Origin: Opitutales bacterium
GTDB lineage: Bacteria > Verrucomicrobiota > Verrucomicrobiia > Opitutales > Seribacteraceae
Length of the DNA: 57,949 bases
Assembly: GCA_029254745.1 (NCBI GenBank)
Contig: JAQWWZ010000056.1
Span: 1-57,949 of the forward strand
Direction of reading: 5' to 3'
Notes under the pieces: model-generated
Database searches by the model: none
Told to the model about the DNA's origin: nothing
What the model saw: only the letters and a program-made list of their open reading frames with translations
Made by a program: the position numbers and the translations under genes
Part shown: positions 33,015 to 41,944 of the stretch, piece by piece
Position numbering within the stretch: the first letter of the stretch is position 1
Layout of the letters: every line of letters starts with the position of its first letter

Positions 33015-34370
33015 ATGAGGATTGACCTTTACATTGCAAGCAATCGGATCATCGATCTGTCAAGCAAGGATTTAAAATCTGCATATTCCGAGCTCCTAAG
33101 TACATTTGGATCTGCTCTTCCAACTGCCCCAAAGCGGAGGAAGGTACTCAATGAACTTGTAGACCGAGAACGTTCAATGACAAGCTATATTGGGGAAGGT
33201 GTTGCCCTCCCCCATGCTCGGGTGGAAATGAAAAGACCTTATGCCCTGGCAATTGGGAGGTGCCCGGCAGGGCTCACTTTTGAAGGAAAAGACAGTTACG
33301 AGGATATTCGGTTTGTCTTTCTTCTTCTTGCTAGTAAAAAAGCAAAAAACTACCTTTCATTCCTCGCCTCGCTTGCCCGCACATTCCAAGATAAAGCGAC
33401 CATGGATCAACTGTGGATGGCACGCGAAAAGGCTGAATTCAAGACCGCAGTTCGAAATGCTTTTGTAGGAACAGATGACCGCCCGGCCCGGCGGAGAACT
33501 AAGTTTAACAAACTCCTGACAGACGAAGCCTCCAAAATTGCAAAGGCTGCAGAGTGCTCAACTATTTTGGTTTTCACAGACGTGTTCCCTCCTAGTCTAG
33601 CCCCAAGAATGACATTCCCTAACTTTAAAGTAGTTTTGGCGGGAGAAGGAGTTTCGGAAGAAGATCAAGCACATCATCGTGCGGATGCAACCTTGGCAGT
33701 GCGCACGCTTTCCCGCTCTAGGTTGTCGCAGTTGCGTGCAGCAATTCTTCTTGGCTTAACCCGAGATATTTTTGGTTTCCAAGATCGAGTTTGCTGCATC
33801 GGAGGGATACCGGGAAGTGGGCAATTTGACACTGTTTTAGTCGTTGATGTTGATGAAGAATTTGAATCTGTTATTGGACAGGGTGATGAGATGTTACCCA
33901 ACGATGTTTCGGCTGAAGCCTTAGAAAGGATTACTGCCATCGCAACCGACCTCGCTACCGCCGGTCGTGAAGGCCAGTCGATCGGGGCCATGTTCGTGCT
34001 CGGTGACCATGAAGAAGTGATTAAAAGATCTAAACAATTAGTACTTAACCCGTTCCATGGATACGGAGCGGAGGATCGGAGTATATTAAATCCTTTTATG
34101 GACGAAACCATAAAGGAGTTGGCGTTAATTGATGGTGCCTTTATTCTACGAGGCGACGGCGTGGTTGAATCAGCTGGATGCTTGATCCAAGCTAAAGCAG
34201 ATGAGATTGATTTACCTGGAGGGCTTGGTACCCGCCACGCAGCGGCTGCAGCAATTACCCATGTCACTGATTCTCTCGCTCTAGTCGTCTCTTCCTCCGG
34301 GCAAGTCACATACTTCAGGAAAGGTAGAATGTTTACCTTGTTTGAAAAATCTGAAGGGCGAGCACTGTAA
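33015..34370 (+). CDS. PTS EIIA domain fused to DacZ-like diadenylate cyclase
   Basis: 451 residues. Residues 1-150 resemble a PtsN-type EIIA domain with the phosphorylatable histidine in GVALPHARVE (H67). Residues ~165-300 look like the pyruvate-kinase C-terminal-like domain that precedes the cyclase in archaeal-type DacZ proteins. Residues ~310-445 are a DisA_N/DAC domain: GREGQSIGAMFVLGD, QLVLNPFHGY, the DGA motif (373-375), and the ATP-binding RHA (407-409, in GLGTRHAAAAAIT). Expected reaction: two ATP to cyclic di-AMP. Cytoplasmic, no membrane helix. The fusion suggests c-di-AMP output regulated by the phosphotransferase system (inference). It lies 53 bp after nuoA and 6 bp before nadD. 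Confidence 0.82.
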   Translation: MRIDLYIASNRIIDLSSKDLKSAYSELLSTFGSALPTAPKRRKVLNELVDRERSMTSYIGEGVALPHARVEMKRPYALAIGRCPAGLTFEGKDSYEDIRFVFLLLASKKAKNYLSFLASLARTFQDKATMDQLWMAREKAEFKTAVRNAFVGTDDRPARRRTKFNKLLTDEASKIAKAAECSTILVFTDVFPPSLAPRMTFPNFKVVLAGEGVSEEDQAHHRADATLAVRTLSRSRLSQLRAAILLGLTRDIFGFQDRVCCIGGIPGSGQFDTVLVVDVDEEFESVIGQGDEMLPNDVSAEALERITAIATDLATAGREGQSIGAMFVLGDHEEVIKRSKQLVLNPFHGYGAEDRSILNPFMDETIKELALIDGAFILRGDGVVESAGCLIQAKADEIDLPGGLGTRHAAAAAITHVTDSLALVVSSSGQVTYFRKGRMFTLFEKSEGRAL

Positions 34371-34376
34371 TTTTAA

Positions 34377-34994
34377 ATGCCCAAATTATCTTGCCCACCT
34401 TTACTTAAAATTGGTTTTTTTGGAGGAACATTTGACCCAATCCACACTGGACACGAATTTATTTGTGAAGAAGCAATCAAAGAATTTGAATTAGATAAGC
34501 TTCTTCTGTGCCCGGCGTATCAAGCACCACTACGAAATACCTCGCCCCTATTCACCGCAGAGCAAAGACTAGCAATGGTTCGGCTAGTAGCAGAAAACCA
34601 CTCGCGAGTAGCTATTTTCGATTTTGAGATAAATAAAAAACAAGCATCTTTTACTTGGCAGACTATCCAAGAGGTGAGAAGGATTTATCCAAAAGCAAAA
34701 ATACTTCTACTGATTGGGTACGATCAGTTCACTCAATTATCTAAATGGAAATTCCTGAATGAACTATCACAAGCTGTTCATTTTGTTGTTTTTGCAAGAG
34801 AACAACCCCGTGCTCCTCTCCCCACCTGCTCAGAGCTTAGCTTTACTTTAATGAATAACTCGTTATTAAATATCTCTTCTACATCCATTCGCGAACACCT
34901 CCACCAAGGCAACTCCATTGAAGGCATGGTACCCAAAGGAGTTTATTCCTATTTACAGACCAAACATTTACTAACCAACTCGAATCAAATATGA
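34377..34994 (+). CDS. nadD: Nicotinate-nucleotide adenylyltransferase
   Basis: 205 residues, cytoplasmic enzyme making deamido-NAD from nicotinate mononucleotide and ATP. The nucleotidyltransferase signature is GGTFDPIHTGH (15-25) and the second motif is ISSTSIRE near the C-terminus. It starts 6 bp after the EIIA-cyclase gene and overlaps rsfS by 4 bp (ATGA), a common arrangement. Function is secure. Confidence 0.95.
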   Translation: MPKLSCPPLLKIGFFGGTFDPIHTGHEFICEEAIKEFELDKLLLCPAYQAPLRNTSPLFTAEQRLAMVRLVAENHSRVAIFDFEINKKQASFTWQTIQEVRRIYPKAKILLLIGYDQFTQLSKWKFLNELSQAVHFVVFAREQPRAPLPTCSELSFTLMNNSLLNISSTSIREHLHQGNSIEGMVPKGVYSYLQTKHLLTNSNQI

Positions 34995-35365
34995 GTTTTT
35001 CAATTCCTAAAAATAAAAAGGAACTCAAGCAAAACCTATCCCTTGCTTGTGAAGCATTACTAGATAAGAAAGCAGAAGATCTTCAACTTCTCTATTTTGG
35101 GGATAAGTCTCCTCTTACAGATTGCTTCATCATCGCAACAGGGACCTCCGACCCGCACCTCAAGGCTCTACGCAATAATGTAGAAAAAACCTTGAAGGAA
35201 AATAACATAGAAATTTTATCAAAAGACAGATTTCAACCCAGTGGATGGCTTATCCTAGATGCCATTGATTTTGTGGTTCACCTATTTTCAAAAGAGCAGC
35301 GTGAAAATTATGCATTGGATCACCTTTGGAAAGATGCTGAGAAGCTAACTCCAAGCGACCTCTAA
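34991..35365 (+). CDS. rsfS: Ribosomal silencing factor
   Basis: 124 residues. RsfS/Iojap family protein binding 50S subunit protein L14 to block subunit joining. Family elements include DCFIIATGTSDPHLKALRNNVEK, the Gly-Trp (PSGWLILDAIDFVVHLF) and RENYALDHLW. It overlaps nadD by 4 bp. No terminator visible in the ~200 bp before the tRNA. Confidence 0.93.
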   Translation: MSFSIPKNKKELKQNLSLACEALLDKKAEDLQLLYFGDKSPLTDCFIIATGTSDPHLKALRNNVEKTLKENNIEILSKDRFQPSGWLILDAIDFVVHLFSKEQRENYALDHLWKDAEKLTPSDL

Positions 35366-35567
35366 TTTCACGCTGATAGCCTACTGCTGAGATCCATCTA
35401 ACGGGAGGGTATTTATAAAAGATGTTAGACGCTAAACACAATTTTGGTTAAAAAAATAAAACTTTCTAATGAGGCACCAGCTATGGTAAATCCTAAAATA
35501 ATTCTGTTGGGCTGTTGAAACTCGAGGGTTGCAAATACATAAAATTTTACCATTAATGTTTACAAGT
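35366..35567. other. Intergenic region upstream of tRNA-Leu
   Basis: About 200 bp with no supported gene on either strand. It contains the putative tRNA promoter (see 35529-35557). Short opposite-strand frames overlapping it look like shadows. Confidence 0.5.
35529..35557 (+). promoter_or_regulatory. Putative promoter for tRNA-Leu
   Basis: TTGCAA (35529-35534) and ATTAAT (35552-35557) are separated by 17 bp; each matches four of six consensus positions. Transcription would start near 35565, about 3 bases before the mature tRNA. A guess from pattern and spacing. Confidence 0.3.
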
Positions 35568-35654
35568 GCCCGGATGGCGGAATTGGTAGACGCGCCGGAT
35601 TCAAAATCCGGTTCCCGCAAGGGAGTGAGGGTTCGACCCCCTCTCCGGGTACCA
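35568..35654 (+). tRNA. tRNA-Leu(CAA)
   Basis: 87 nt with encoded CCA. The acceptor stem GCCCGGA pairs with TCCGGGT (one terminal G-U), the discriminator is A, and CCA is at 35652-35654. The anticodon stem CCGGA/TCCGG frames loop TTCAAAA with anticodon CAA (35602-35604). The variable arm is long (CCCGCAAGGG), as expected for leucine, and GGTTCGACC marks the T arm. It reads UUG leucine codons. The GNAT gene starts only 11 nt further on. Confidence 0.96.
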
Positions 35655-35665
35655 TCTTTTTTATT

Positions 35666-36169
35666 ATGGAAATTACCATTCGCAAAGGATTAGAATCTGA
35701 TTTACCTGCCCTTCGGGACATTTTAAATTACTACATTTTAAAGACCGTGGTAACCTTTGAAATGGTCGAACTCTCCCTGGAAAACCGCAAAACCTGGTTC
35801 ACGCAATTTTCAGAAGGTGGCCGTTACCAATTAATGGTGGCAGAAAAAAAGAATCATGTGGTGGGTTATGCCGCTAGCTTACGATTTCACCAACGTCCTG
35901 CTTATGCACCCTCAGTCATGACTAGCATTTACTTACACCCAGACCATACCGGTGAAGGAATTGGGGAAAAGGTATATACCGCCCTTCTCAAAAACCTAAA
36001 GCTAACCCAAGATGTTCATCGTGCATACGGCCTCGTGGTGCTACCAAACCCGGGTTCAGTAAGGTTACATGAGAAACTAGGCTTTCAGGTCGCAGGTGTA
36101 CTCAATGAGGGTGGATTTAAGTTCGGTCAATACCATGATGTACGGATGTACGAACACCGCCTACAATAA
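35666..36169 (+). CDS. GNAT acetyltransferase, phosphinothricin/methionine sulfoximine type
   Basis: 167 residues, GNAT fold. The N-terminus ITIRKGLESDLPALRDILNYY and VVTFEMVELSLENRKTWF resemble the pat/MnaT group, which acetylate the amino group of phosphinothricin-like amino acids; acetyl-CoA binding is shown by LHPDHTGEGIGEKVYTALL. The end GFKFGQYHDVRMYEH is typical. The true substrate is unclear. The ATG is 11 nt after the tRNA CCA end, with a run of T and no Shine-Dalgarno between, so it may be on the tRNA transcript and start with a very short leader. Convergent with mdh. Confidence 0.87.
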   Translation: MEITIRKGLESDLPALRDILNYYILKTVVTFEMVELSLENRKTWFTQFSEGGRYQLMVAEKKNHVVGYAASLRFHQRPAYAPSVMTSIYLHPDHTGEGIGEKVYTALLKNLKLTQDVHRAYGLVVLPNPGSVRLHEKLGFQVAGVLNEGGFKFGQYHDVRMYEHRLQ

Positions 36170-36236
36170 CACTGCCCAGTTCTTTACACTGACCAAATGT
36201 CAAAAGTAAAGTGGGAGTGAGTCAGCTTATTTGAGA

Positions 36237-37229
36237 TTAACTTGGCAATAAATCACTTACCATATCACGCTCTTCAGCAAGTTCATTTACCGAAGCATCA
36301 ATTTTTTCTCGGCCAAAGTCATTAATTGTCAAATCTTGGACAATTTCCCAATTCTTTCCATCAGAACGAACTGGAAAGGAAGTAATAAGTCCCTCTTTAG
36401 TGCCATAACTTCCATCTGATGCAACACATACACTATTCCAATTGCCTGCTGGTGTGGGACTTGTCAGCGACTTAACAGTATCAATGGCAGCATTGGCAGC
36501 TGAAGCAGCTGAGGAAGCACCTCTTGCCTGAATAATGGCAGCACCCCGTTGCTGTACGGTGGGGATGAAATTAACATGAGCCCAGGTGTCGTCAGAAATA
36601 ACTTCTGGAGCAGGGACATCACCAATTTTTGAATTATAGTAATCAGGGTATTGCGTGGCAGAATGATTACCCCAGATTGTAACATTAGAAACTTCTGAAA
36701 CTTGACGATTCGCTTTCGCAGCCAACTGGGCCGCTGCTCTATTTTCATCGAGACGCGTCATGGCAAACCAACGGTCACGGGGAACATCCGGGGCGTTGTT
36801 CATCGCAATCAAACAATTGGTATTACATGGGTTACCAACAACAAGAACTCTGGCATCCGAAGCTGCATTGGCCTGGATAGCTTGGCCTTGGCCAGTAAAA
36901 ATCTTACCATTTATCCCAAGGAGATCTCCCCGTTCCATTCCTGCTTTCCGGGGAACACTACCAACAAGTAATGACCAGTTTGCCCCATCAAACCCCTCGT
37001 TCAAATCAGATGTTGGACGGATATCTTTTAAAAGAGGAAAAGCACAGTCGTCTAATTCCATACAGACGCCCTCTAGAGCCTTCATTCCAGGCTCAATTTC
37101 GATGAGATTCAAGGCAACGGGTTGGTCTGGACCAAACAGCCCCCCCGAGGCAATACGAAAAAGAAGGGAGTAGCCGATCTGTCCAGCTGCACCGGTTACG
37201 GCAACACGAATAGGAGTTATATCATTCAT
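36237..37229 (-). CDS. mdh: Malate dehydrogenase
   Basis: 330 residues, cytoplasmic NAD-dependent enzyme interconverting malate and oxaloacetate in the TCA cycle. The nucleotide loop is [10 protein letters not shown], the substrate-binding motifs include [22 protein letters not shown] and [13 protein letters not shown], and the catalytic region is [12 protein letters not shown]. It belongs to the longer type seen in chloroplast and many bacterial mdh genes rather than the E. coli short form. It follows the DAHP synthase gene after 34 bp on the same strand. Confidence 0.94.
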   Translation of the reverse strand: MNDITPIRVAVTGAAGQIGYSLLFRIASGGLFGPDQPVALNLIEIEPGMKALEGVCMELDDCAFPLLKDIRPTSDLNEGFDGANWSLLVGSVPRKAGMERGDLLGINGKIFTGQGQAIQANAASDARVLVVGNPCNTNCLIAMNNAPDVPRDRWFAMTRLDENRAAAQLAAKANRQVSEVSNVTIWGNHSATQYPDYYNSKIGDVPAPEVISDDTWAHVNFIPTVQQRGAAIIQARGASSAASAANAAIDTVKSLTSPTPAGNWNSVCVASDGSYGTKEGLITSFPVRSDGKNWEIVQDLTINDFGREKIDASVNELAEERDMVSDLLPS

Positions 37230-37263
37230 AAAGTTTAAAATAAGTGGAGTAAAATAAGGACAA

Positions 37264-38334
37264 TTAAGAAAAACGAGTCTTATCTATTATCTCAGCGGCT
37301 TTACGAAGGCAAGCCTCTGTCTCGTCCCATCCTATACACCCATCGGTAATCGAAACACCATAATCAAGTTGCTCTACGGGACGGGGAAACGGTTGCGTAC
37401 CTGCATGCAGGTGACTTTCAATCATTACCGCATGAATACAGTCTGTACCATCTGCAACCTGGTTCATCACCGCATCCAAGACCAAGGTCTGCTTTGATGC
37501 ATCCTTCCCGCTATTGGCATGACTGCAATCAACCATGATGGAAGCTGGGGCTTTCACGGTATCCAACGCTATCTTTCCCAATTGCACATTCTCTGCGGAA
37601 TAATTTGGGCCATCAGCACCGCCACGAAGGATTAACTGACAGTCAGGGTTGCCTCCTGTAGTTACAGCTGACGCCTGTCCATCTTCAGTAATCCCAAGAA
37701 AGGTTTGAGGTTGAGTTGCCGCAATGATTCCATTTACCGCCGCCTTCAAATCTCCACTCGTTGCATTTTTGAAACCAACCGGCATGGATAGACCAGACGC
37801 CATTTGACGATGGGTTTGAGATTCCGTGGTCCTCGCACCAATCGCAGCCCAACACAAAGAATCTGCGAGGTATTGGGGAGTAATTGGATCAAGCAATTCA
37901 GTAGCTGTTGGAATTCCAAAATCAAGAACTTCGCCCAGGAATGAACGAGCAATTCGAAGACCTTCCGGAATGTCACAACTACCATTGAGTAGAGGATCCA
38001 TAATAAGACCTTTCCATCCAATAGTTGTTCGAGGCTTTTCAAAATAGACACGCATGACTAAGAGAAGGCGGTCATTCAATTCGTTCTTTAGCCTGGCAAA
38101 GCGCTCAGCATATTCGCGGCAGGAGTCAAGGTCATGGATAGAGCATGGACCGACGACAGCGAGTAATCTTTTATCTTTCTGGTGAATAATTCCATGTATG
38201 TCGTTTCTCGCTTGCTGCACCACCAGGTTTTGTTCCGAAGAACGCAAGATTTCGTTACAAAGCTCGATAGGCTTTGGTAAGGCTTTTGAGTTGGTTATTC
38301 TTAAGTTTGTTACTTGTTGCACGGTGAAGAACAT
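37264..38334 (-). CDS. aroG: 3-deoxy-7-phosphoheptulonate synthase (DAHP synthase), AroF/G/H type
   Basis: 356 residues, type I-alpha DAHP synthase, first enzyme of the shikimate pathway joining PEP and erythrose 4-phosphate. Conserved segments: VVGPCSIHD (metal and PEP site), [51 protein letters not shown] and ITDGCIGW. Which aromatic amino acid inhibits it cannot be told from here, so aroG is only a placeholder for the class. It diverges from ygfZ with 48 bp between and is followed by mdh. Confidence 0.93.
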   Translation of the reverse strand: MFFTVQQVTNLRITNSKALPKPIELCNEILRSSEQNLVVQQARNDIHGIIHQKDKRLLAVVGPCSIHDLDSCREYAERFARLKNELNDRLLLVMRVYFEKPRTTIGWKGLIMDPLLNGSCDIPEGLRIARSFLGEVLDFGIPTATELLDPITPQYLADSLCWAAIGARTTESQTHRQMASGLSMPVGFKNATSGDLKAAVNGIIAATQPQTFLGITEDGQASAVTTGGNPDCQLILRGGADGPNYSAENVQLGKIALDTVKAPASIMVDCSHANSGKDASKQTLVLDAVMNQVADGTDCIHAVMIESHLHAGTQPFPRPVEQLDYGVSITDGCIGWDETEACLRKAAEIIDKTRFS

Positions 38335-38382
38335 AGAACGGAAGCTTGCATGAACAAGCTAAACTTTTACGAATAGTAAAGA

Positions 38383-39285
38383 ATGATTATTTTTACCCAC
38401 CTCTGCCCCCCCCCTGCATATCTTCAAGTTTCTGGAGAAGATGCCCAAAGTTATCTGCAAAGTCAGCTTTCTATCGATCTAGTTTCTATGGAGCCTTACG
38501 ATATTCGGTTCGGACTACGATTGAATAAAAAGGGGAAAACCCAGGCTGGTATGTATGTCATCAAAAGCGACGAGGAAACCTTTTCATTGCTCAGTCGTGG
38601 TACTAGTGGCCGAGACTTAATCGCCTTAATGGAAGAAAATATTGTGGCTGACGATATTGAGTTTTTTGATCAATCCACGGAGTATGATCTTGTTACCGCA
38701 TATGGTCCTAATGCAGAAGAAATCTTTAAAATTCTAAATCTCACCTGCCCCCCTGAAAAAAAGGTGTTACAGAATGAAGAAATTACGGCTTTCCTTGATT
38801 CTCGCCTAAAAAATAAGACTTACACCCTCCTCGTTCCTAAAAAAAATACCATATTGGACAACGTCCACATCAGCTTTACAGACCAATCAGAAATAGAAGA
38901 TGCACGGATTAGATCCGGTCTTGTGGCCATACCAAACGAAATAGGACCAGATGAATTACCGCAGGAAGGAGGACTCGAAAAAGAATGTGTTGATTTTCAA
39001 AAAGGCTGCTATCTTGGTCAAGAAGTGATGGCAAGAATTCACGCAATGGGAAAAGTTAGAAGACAAACCTTACCCGTTGAATTTGAGTCATCAACCCCAC
39101 CAATTCTCCCCACCCCCATATTTCATGACCAAAAAAAAGTGGGCCTGCTCAAAAGCTTTATAAAAGGAGTCCACGGATATGTAGGGATTGCTATTATTCA
39201 CGAAAATGGAATCAATGCTTTACGAGAAGGAAAAATAAAAATGCAAGGAAACACAGCCAAATTTAAACTGTATGAACCCAAATAG
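38383..39285 (+). CDS. ygfZ: YgfZ/GcvT-like folate-binding protein
   Basis: 300 residues. Folate-dependent protein assisting iron-sulfur cluster assembly. The diagnostic cysteine motif is QKGCYLGQEVMARIHAMGKVRR. The N-terminus (LCPPPAYLQVSGEDAQSYLQSQL) fits the GcvT fold. Cytoplasmic. It overlaps the small ORF downstream by 14 bp. Confidence 0.9.
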   Translation: MIIFTHLCPPPAYLQVSGEDAQSYLQSQLSIDLVSMEPYDIRFGLRLNKKGKTQAGMYVIKSDEETFSLLSRGTSGRDLIALMEENIVADDIEFFDQSTEYDLVTAYGPNAEEIFKILNLTCPPEKKVLQNEEITAFLDSRLKNKTYTLLVPKKNTILDNVHISFTDQSEIEDARIRSGLVAIPNEIGPDELPQEGGLEKECVDFQKGCYLGQEVMARIHAMGKVRRQTLPVEFESSTPPILPTPIFHDQKKVGLLKSFIKGVHGYVGIAIIHENGINALREGKIKMQGNTAKFKLYEPK

Positions 39286-39517
39286 TGATATCTCTAAAGT
39301 CTCTCAGATTTTTGTAAATCTGGGAGCTCCCAAGCAAAATGCTGAAGTGATGGCAAAGCAACTTGTTAAAAGAGCAGAGCAAGTAGCCGAAGAGAATAAA
39401 ACATCGAAAATCAAAGAACTTCAGAAACTTTTAGAGATTTCTGTTTTAGGTGCTCAGGGTAGACTGCACCCAAGCGATGAGGCTGATTTTAATCAAAAAA
39501 ACGCCTCAAATGCCTAA
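39272..39517 (+). CDS. Small hypothetical protein
   Basis: 81 residues, starting 14 bp before the end of ygfZ. Short helical protein rich in Lys, Glu and Ala (QNAEVMAKQLVKRAEQVAEENK) ending in HPSDEADFNQK. It has no membrane segment. Unrecognised; a plausible translationally coupled companion of ygfZ. Confidence 0.6.
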   Translation: MNPNSDISKVSQIFVNLGAPKQNAEVMAKQLVKRAEQVAEENKTSKIKELQKLLEISVLGAQGRLHPSDEADFNQKNASNA

Positions 39518-39622
39518 AAAATCGCATTTTTGGGAAAAAAAGTTTGACCACTTGGCAGAAAAACCCGAGCAAAGACTTATACAACTCATAATAACCATAC
39601 TTCCAAACAAAAGGAAAAACAT

Positions 39623-39901
39623 ATGAATAAAGGACAACTCATCGAAGCCGTACAAAAAAAATTGGGTAAAGACACTACCAAGGCTGCTGCAGACGCTGCT
39701 GTTAATGCAGTTATTGACTGCATTACTAAGGCAGTAAAAAAAGAACCAGTTCAAGTTATCGGATTCGGTACCTTTAAAAAGGTTAGTCGTAAGGCTCGCA
39801 CAGGTGTTAATCCACAAGACCCAACTGGTCCAAAGATTAAAATCAAAGCTTCCCGTTCAGTTTCATTCAAAGCTGGTACAAAGCTTAAAGCTGCTGTTTA
39901 A
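39623..39901 (+). CDS. DNA-binding protein HU
   Basis: 92 residues, basic histone-like protein. Family motifs: MNKGQLIEAVQKK, IGFGTFKKVSRKARTGVNPQ (with the flexible arm), and the KIKIKASRSVSFKAG end. AAGGA lies 7 nt before the ATG. HU forms dimers that bend DNA. Followed by a clear intrinsic terminator. Confidence 0.95.
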   Translation: MNKGQLIEAVQKKLGKDTTKAAADAAVNAVIDCITKAVKKEPVQVIGFGTFKKVSRKARTGVNPQDPTGPKIKIKASRSVSFKAGTKLKAAV

Positions 39902-39935
39902 CCAACGAGGTTACAAATAAAATTACCCCTTTATT

Positions 39936-39964
39936 AAACCCGTGGCTTGCCACGGGTTTTTTTT
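39936..39964 (+). terminator. Rho-independent terminator after HU
   Basis: Stem AAACCCGTGGC (39936-39946) and GCCACGGGTTT with a 2-nt TT spacer, followed by eight T residues. High-confidence intrinsic terminator. The galK ATG lies only 6 bp beyond, so galK must be transcribed from a promoter inside or before this region, or by readthrough. Confidence 0.9.
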
Positions 39965-39969
39965 GACAC

Positions 39970-41124
39970 ATGAATCAAGACTTTTTTGATGAAGCCCTTA
40001 CAAACAGGGATGAATATTTTGTAAGCTTTGCTCCCGGGCGGATTGAATTCCTAGGCAATCACCTTGATTACAATGGAGGTACGGTTCTAGGAATGGCTGT
40101 AAATGCAGGGATATCATGTTTGGGTATTCCCACAAATGACTCCTCGATTTCCATGAGTAGCGAAGGCTTGGAAGATGCTGTTTTGCTTGGAAAAATAAAC
40201 TGTATTGTAAAACAGACAGGTAAATACAAATGGGCCAATTATCCATTGGGGGTACTTCAGGCATTACAAAATCGTGACCTAGCTCCGACAAAAGGCTTTC
40301 ATCTTTACTACAAAAGCGACTTACCAACTGCTATCGGATTGAGCTCCAGTGCTGCTCTTGAATTAGCTACCGCAATCACACTCCTCCAGTTAGCAGGCAA
40401 AGAGATAGATCCTGAGACCTTGGTTACCTTATGCCGGGACGCAGAAAACAAATTTGTAGGCATGCCTTGTGGTATTCTTGACCAAGGGACATCAGCCTTC
40501 GGGAAGAATAATAGCCTCGTAAAGATTGATTGCAGGAAGGAAGAATACGAGAGCATAGACCTTCCCCAAAATACTCAGGCATGGATATTTGACACAGGTA
40601 TCAAGCACGACCTGGTAGATTCCCTTTATTCAGTCAGACACCAGGAATGCAGAGCTGCCCTATCCGCTCTCAATGACAGAGGTTCAGCAATTCCCCATTT
40701 ATCAATGGTTGAAAAAAAGGTGCTGCAAGACGCTAACCTAAATGAAAACCTCTACAAAAGAGCAACCCATGTTTGCGAGGAACAAGCAAGGGTGATTCAA
40801 TTTTGTCAAGGACTTGAATCTGACATGTCATCCGCCTCCCTAGGGAAACTTCTGCAGGAATCCCATCATAGCTCTTCCCTAAATTTTGAAAATAGCTGCA
40901 AGGAACTAGACTACTTATCCGAATTACTTAATGGACATGAGAATGTTCATGGGGCAAGACTTACAGGAGGCGGCTTTGGGGGAGCGGTTATGGCATGGAC
41001 AGAGGATTGTTTCAATGCAACAGCAGCTCAGGCAATATCAGATAAATTCGAAAAAAGATTTAAACTAAAATCTAAGTTTTATCAGTTTTTGCCCTCAAAT
41101 GGGGCAAGAAAAGAAACCTTATAA
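39970..41124 (+). CDS. galK: Galactokinase
   Basis: 384 residues, GHMP-family sugar kinase phosphorylating galactose at C1. The sugar-binding motif is APGRIEFLGNHLDYNGG (21-37), the ATP loop is IGLSSSAALE, the base region has CGILDQGTSAFG with the catalytic aspartate, and motif III is RLTGGGFGGAVMAW. Cytoplasmic. It begins right after the HU terminator. Convergent with the alpha/beta hydrolase gene. No other Leloir genes are in the window. Confidence 0.92.
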   Translation: MNQDFFDEALTNRDEYFVSFAPGRIEFLGNHLDYNGGTVLGMAVNAGISCLGIPTNDSSISMSSEGLEDAVLLGKINCIVKQTGKYKWANYPLGVLQALQNRDLAPTKGFHLYYKSDLPTAIGLSSSAALELATAITLLQLAGKEIDPETLVTLCRDAENKFVGMPCGILDQGTSAFGKNNSLVKIDCRKEEYESIDLPQNTQAWIFDTGIKHDLVDSLYSVRHQECRAALSALNDRGSAIPHLSMVEKKVLQDANLNENLYKRATHVCEEQARVIQFCQGLESDMSSASLGKLLQESHHSSSLNFENSCKELDYLSELLNGHENVHGARLTGGGFGGAVMAWTEDCFNATAAQAISDKFEKRFKLKSKFYQFLPSNGARKETL

Positions 41125-41163
41125 AATCTTCATTGTTAGCCATCCGGCAATAACTGTTTAGAC

Positions 41164-41940
41164 TTAGGATAGGAATGATTGGAGCATGTTCACAAAAAGG
41201 GCCCGGTTTTCAACATGCACATCATGCCCCACCCCATCCATGGTCTGAATAGACCCATTAGGGAAAAACTGATAGATATCATCAAAATGTTCCGTTCGAA
41301 TGTAACCTGAATTACTTCCGCGAATAAAAAGACTAGGGCCATCATAACGATCTGCTGCTTGCAGCGGGTTTTTCGAAAGTAATGATATTGAAGATCGTAA
41401 AACCTGAAGATTAGGGATCCACCTGCCCTCTCCCCCCACAAAATCTAAATTGGTTAACAAAAACTGGCGGAAGGCCCAACTAGGAATGTAGTCCGTTAGT
41501 TTTTCATCTGCATCCTTTCGGCTCTCTAGTGTCTTAAGGTCTAAGGAGAGCAAAGCTTCAAGCGTGGGGACATGATGGCCTTCTGGGTAGTTTCTGGGAG
41601 CTATATCGCCTACGACGGCGGAATCAACTCGATCCGCCTTTACGCAAGCCATTTTCATGACGACTTTACCACCAAGGCTATGCCCGCAGAAATGACTACT
41701 TTTAAATTCATGCAAATCCATCCATAGCAAAACATCCTCGACCATCGATTCTATGGTGGCATCATGGGAATGAAAAGATTGACCATGATTTCTGAGATCC
41801 AAGGTAAACACATGATGGCTTTCTGACATCGACTTGGCTACACTTCTCCAATTCCTTGAAGATCCGAGCAAACCATGCAGACAAATTAATGGAGGATTCA
41901 CCGAAGACCCAAACTCCTCATAATATAAAGTTTGATTCAT
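41164..41940 (-). CDS. Alpha/beta-hydrolase (esterase-like, YbfF type)
   Basis: 258 residues from the ATG at 41938-41940, 4 bp after mutS; a longer frame reads back into mutS and is discarded. HGLLGSSRNWRS (oxyanion region), nucleophile serine in CGHSLGGKVVM, DGVGHDVHVEN (histidine) and DGPSLFIRGSNSGYI support a catalytic alpha/beta-hydrolase. Probable esterase with unknown substrate. Cytoplasmic. Confidence 0.88.
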   Translation of the reverse strand: MNQTLYYEEFGSSVNPPLICLHGLLGSSRNWRSVAKSMSESHHVFTLDLRNHGQSFHSHDATIESMVEDVLLWMDLHEFKSSHFCGHSLGGKVVMKMACVKADRVDSAVVGDIAPRNYPEGHHVPTLEALLSLDLKTLESRKDADEKLTDYIPSWAFRQFLLTNLDFVGGEGRWIPNLQVLRSSISLLSKNPLQAADRYDGPSLFIRGSNSGYIRTEHFDDIYQFFPNGSIQTMDGVGHDVHVENRALFVNMLQSFLS

Positions 41941-41944
41941 TAAG

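Noticed and set aside
33674-34309. Antisense ORF of 211 codons under the EIIA-cyclase gene
   Set aside because: Sits entirely opposite a gene with recognised domains; composition is typical of a reverse-complement shadow.
36170-36236. CTTTAC/GTAAAG pair between GNAT and mdh as a terminator
   Set aside because: The stem is only 6 bp with a 16-base loop and no T-tract, so it cannot be supported as a terminator.
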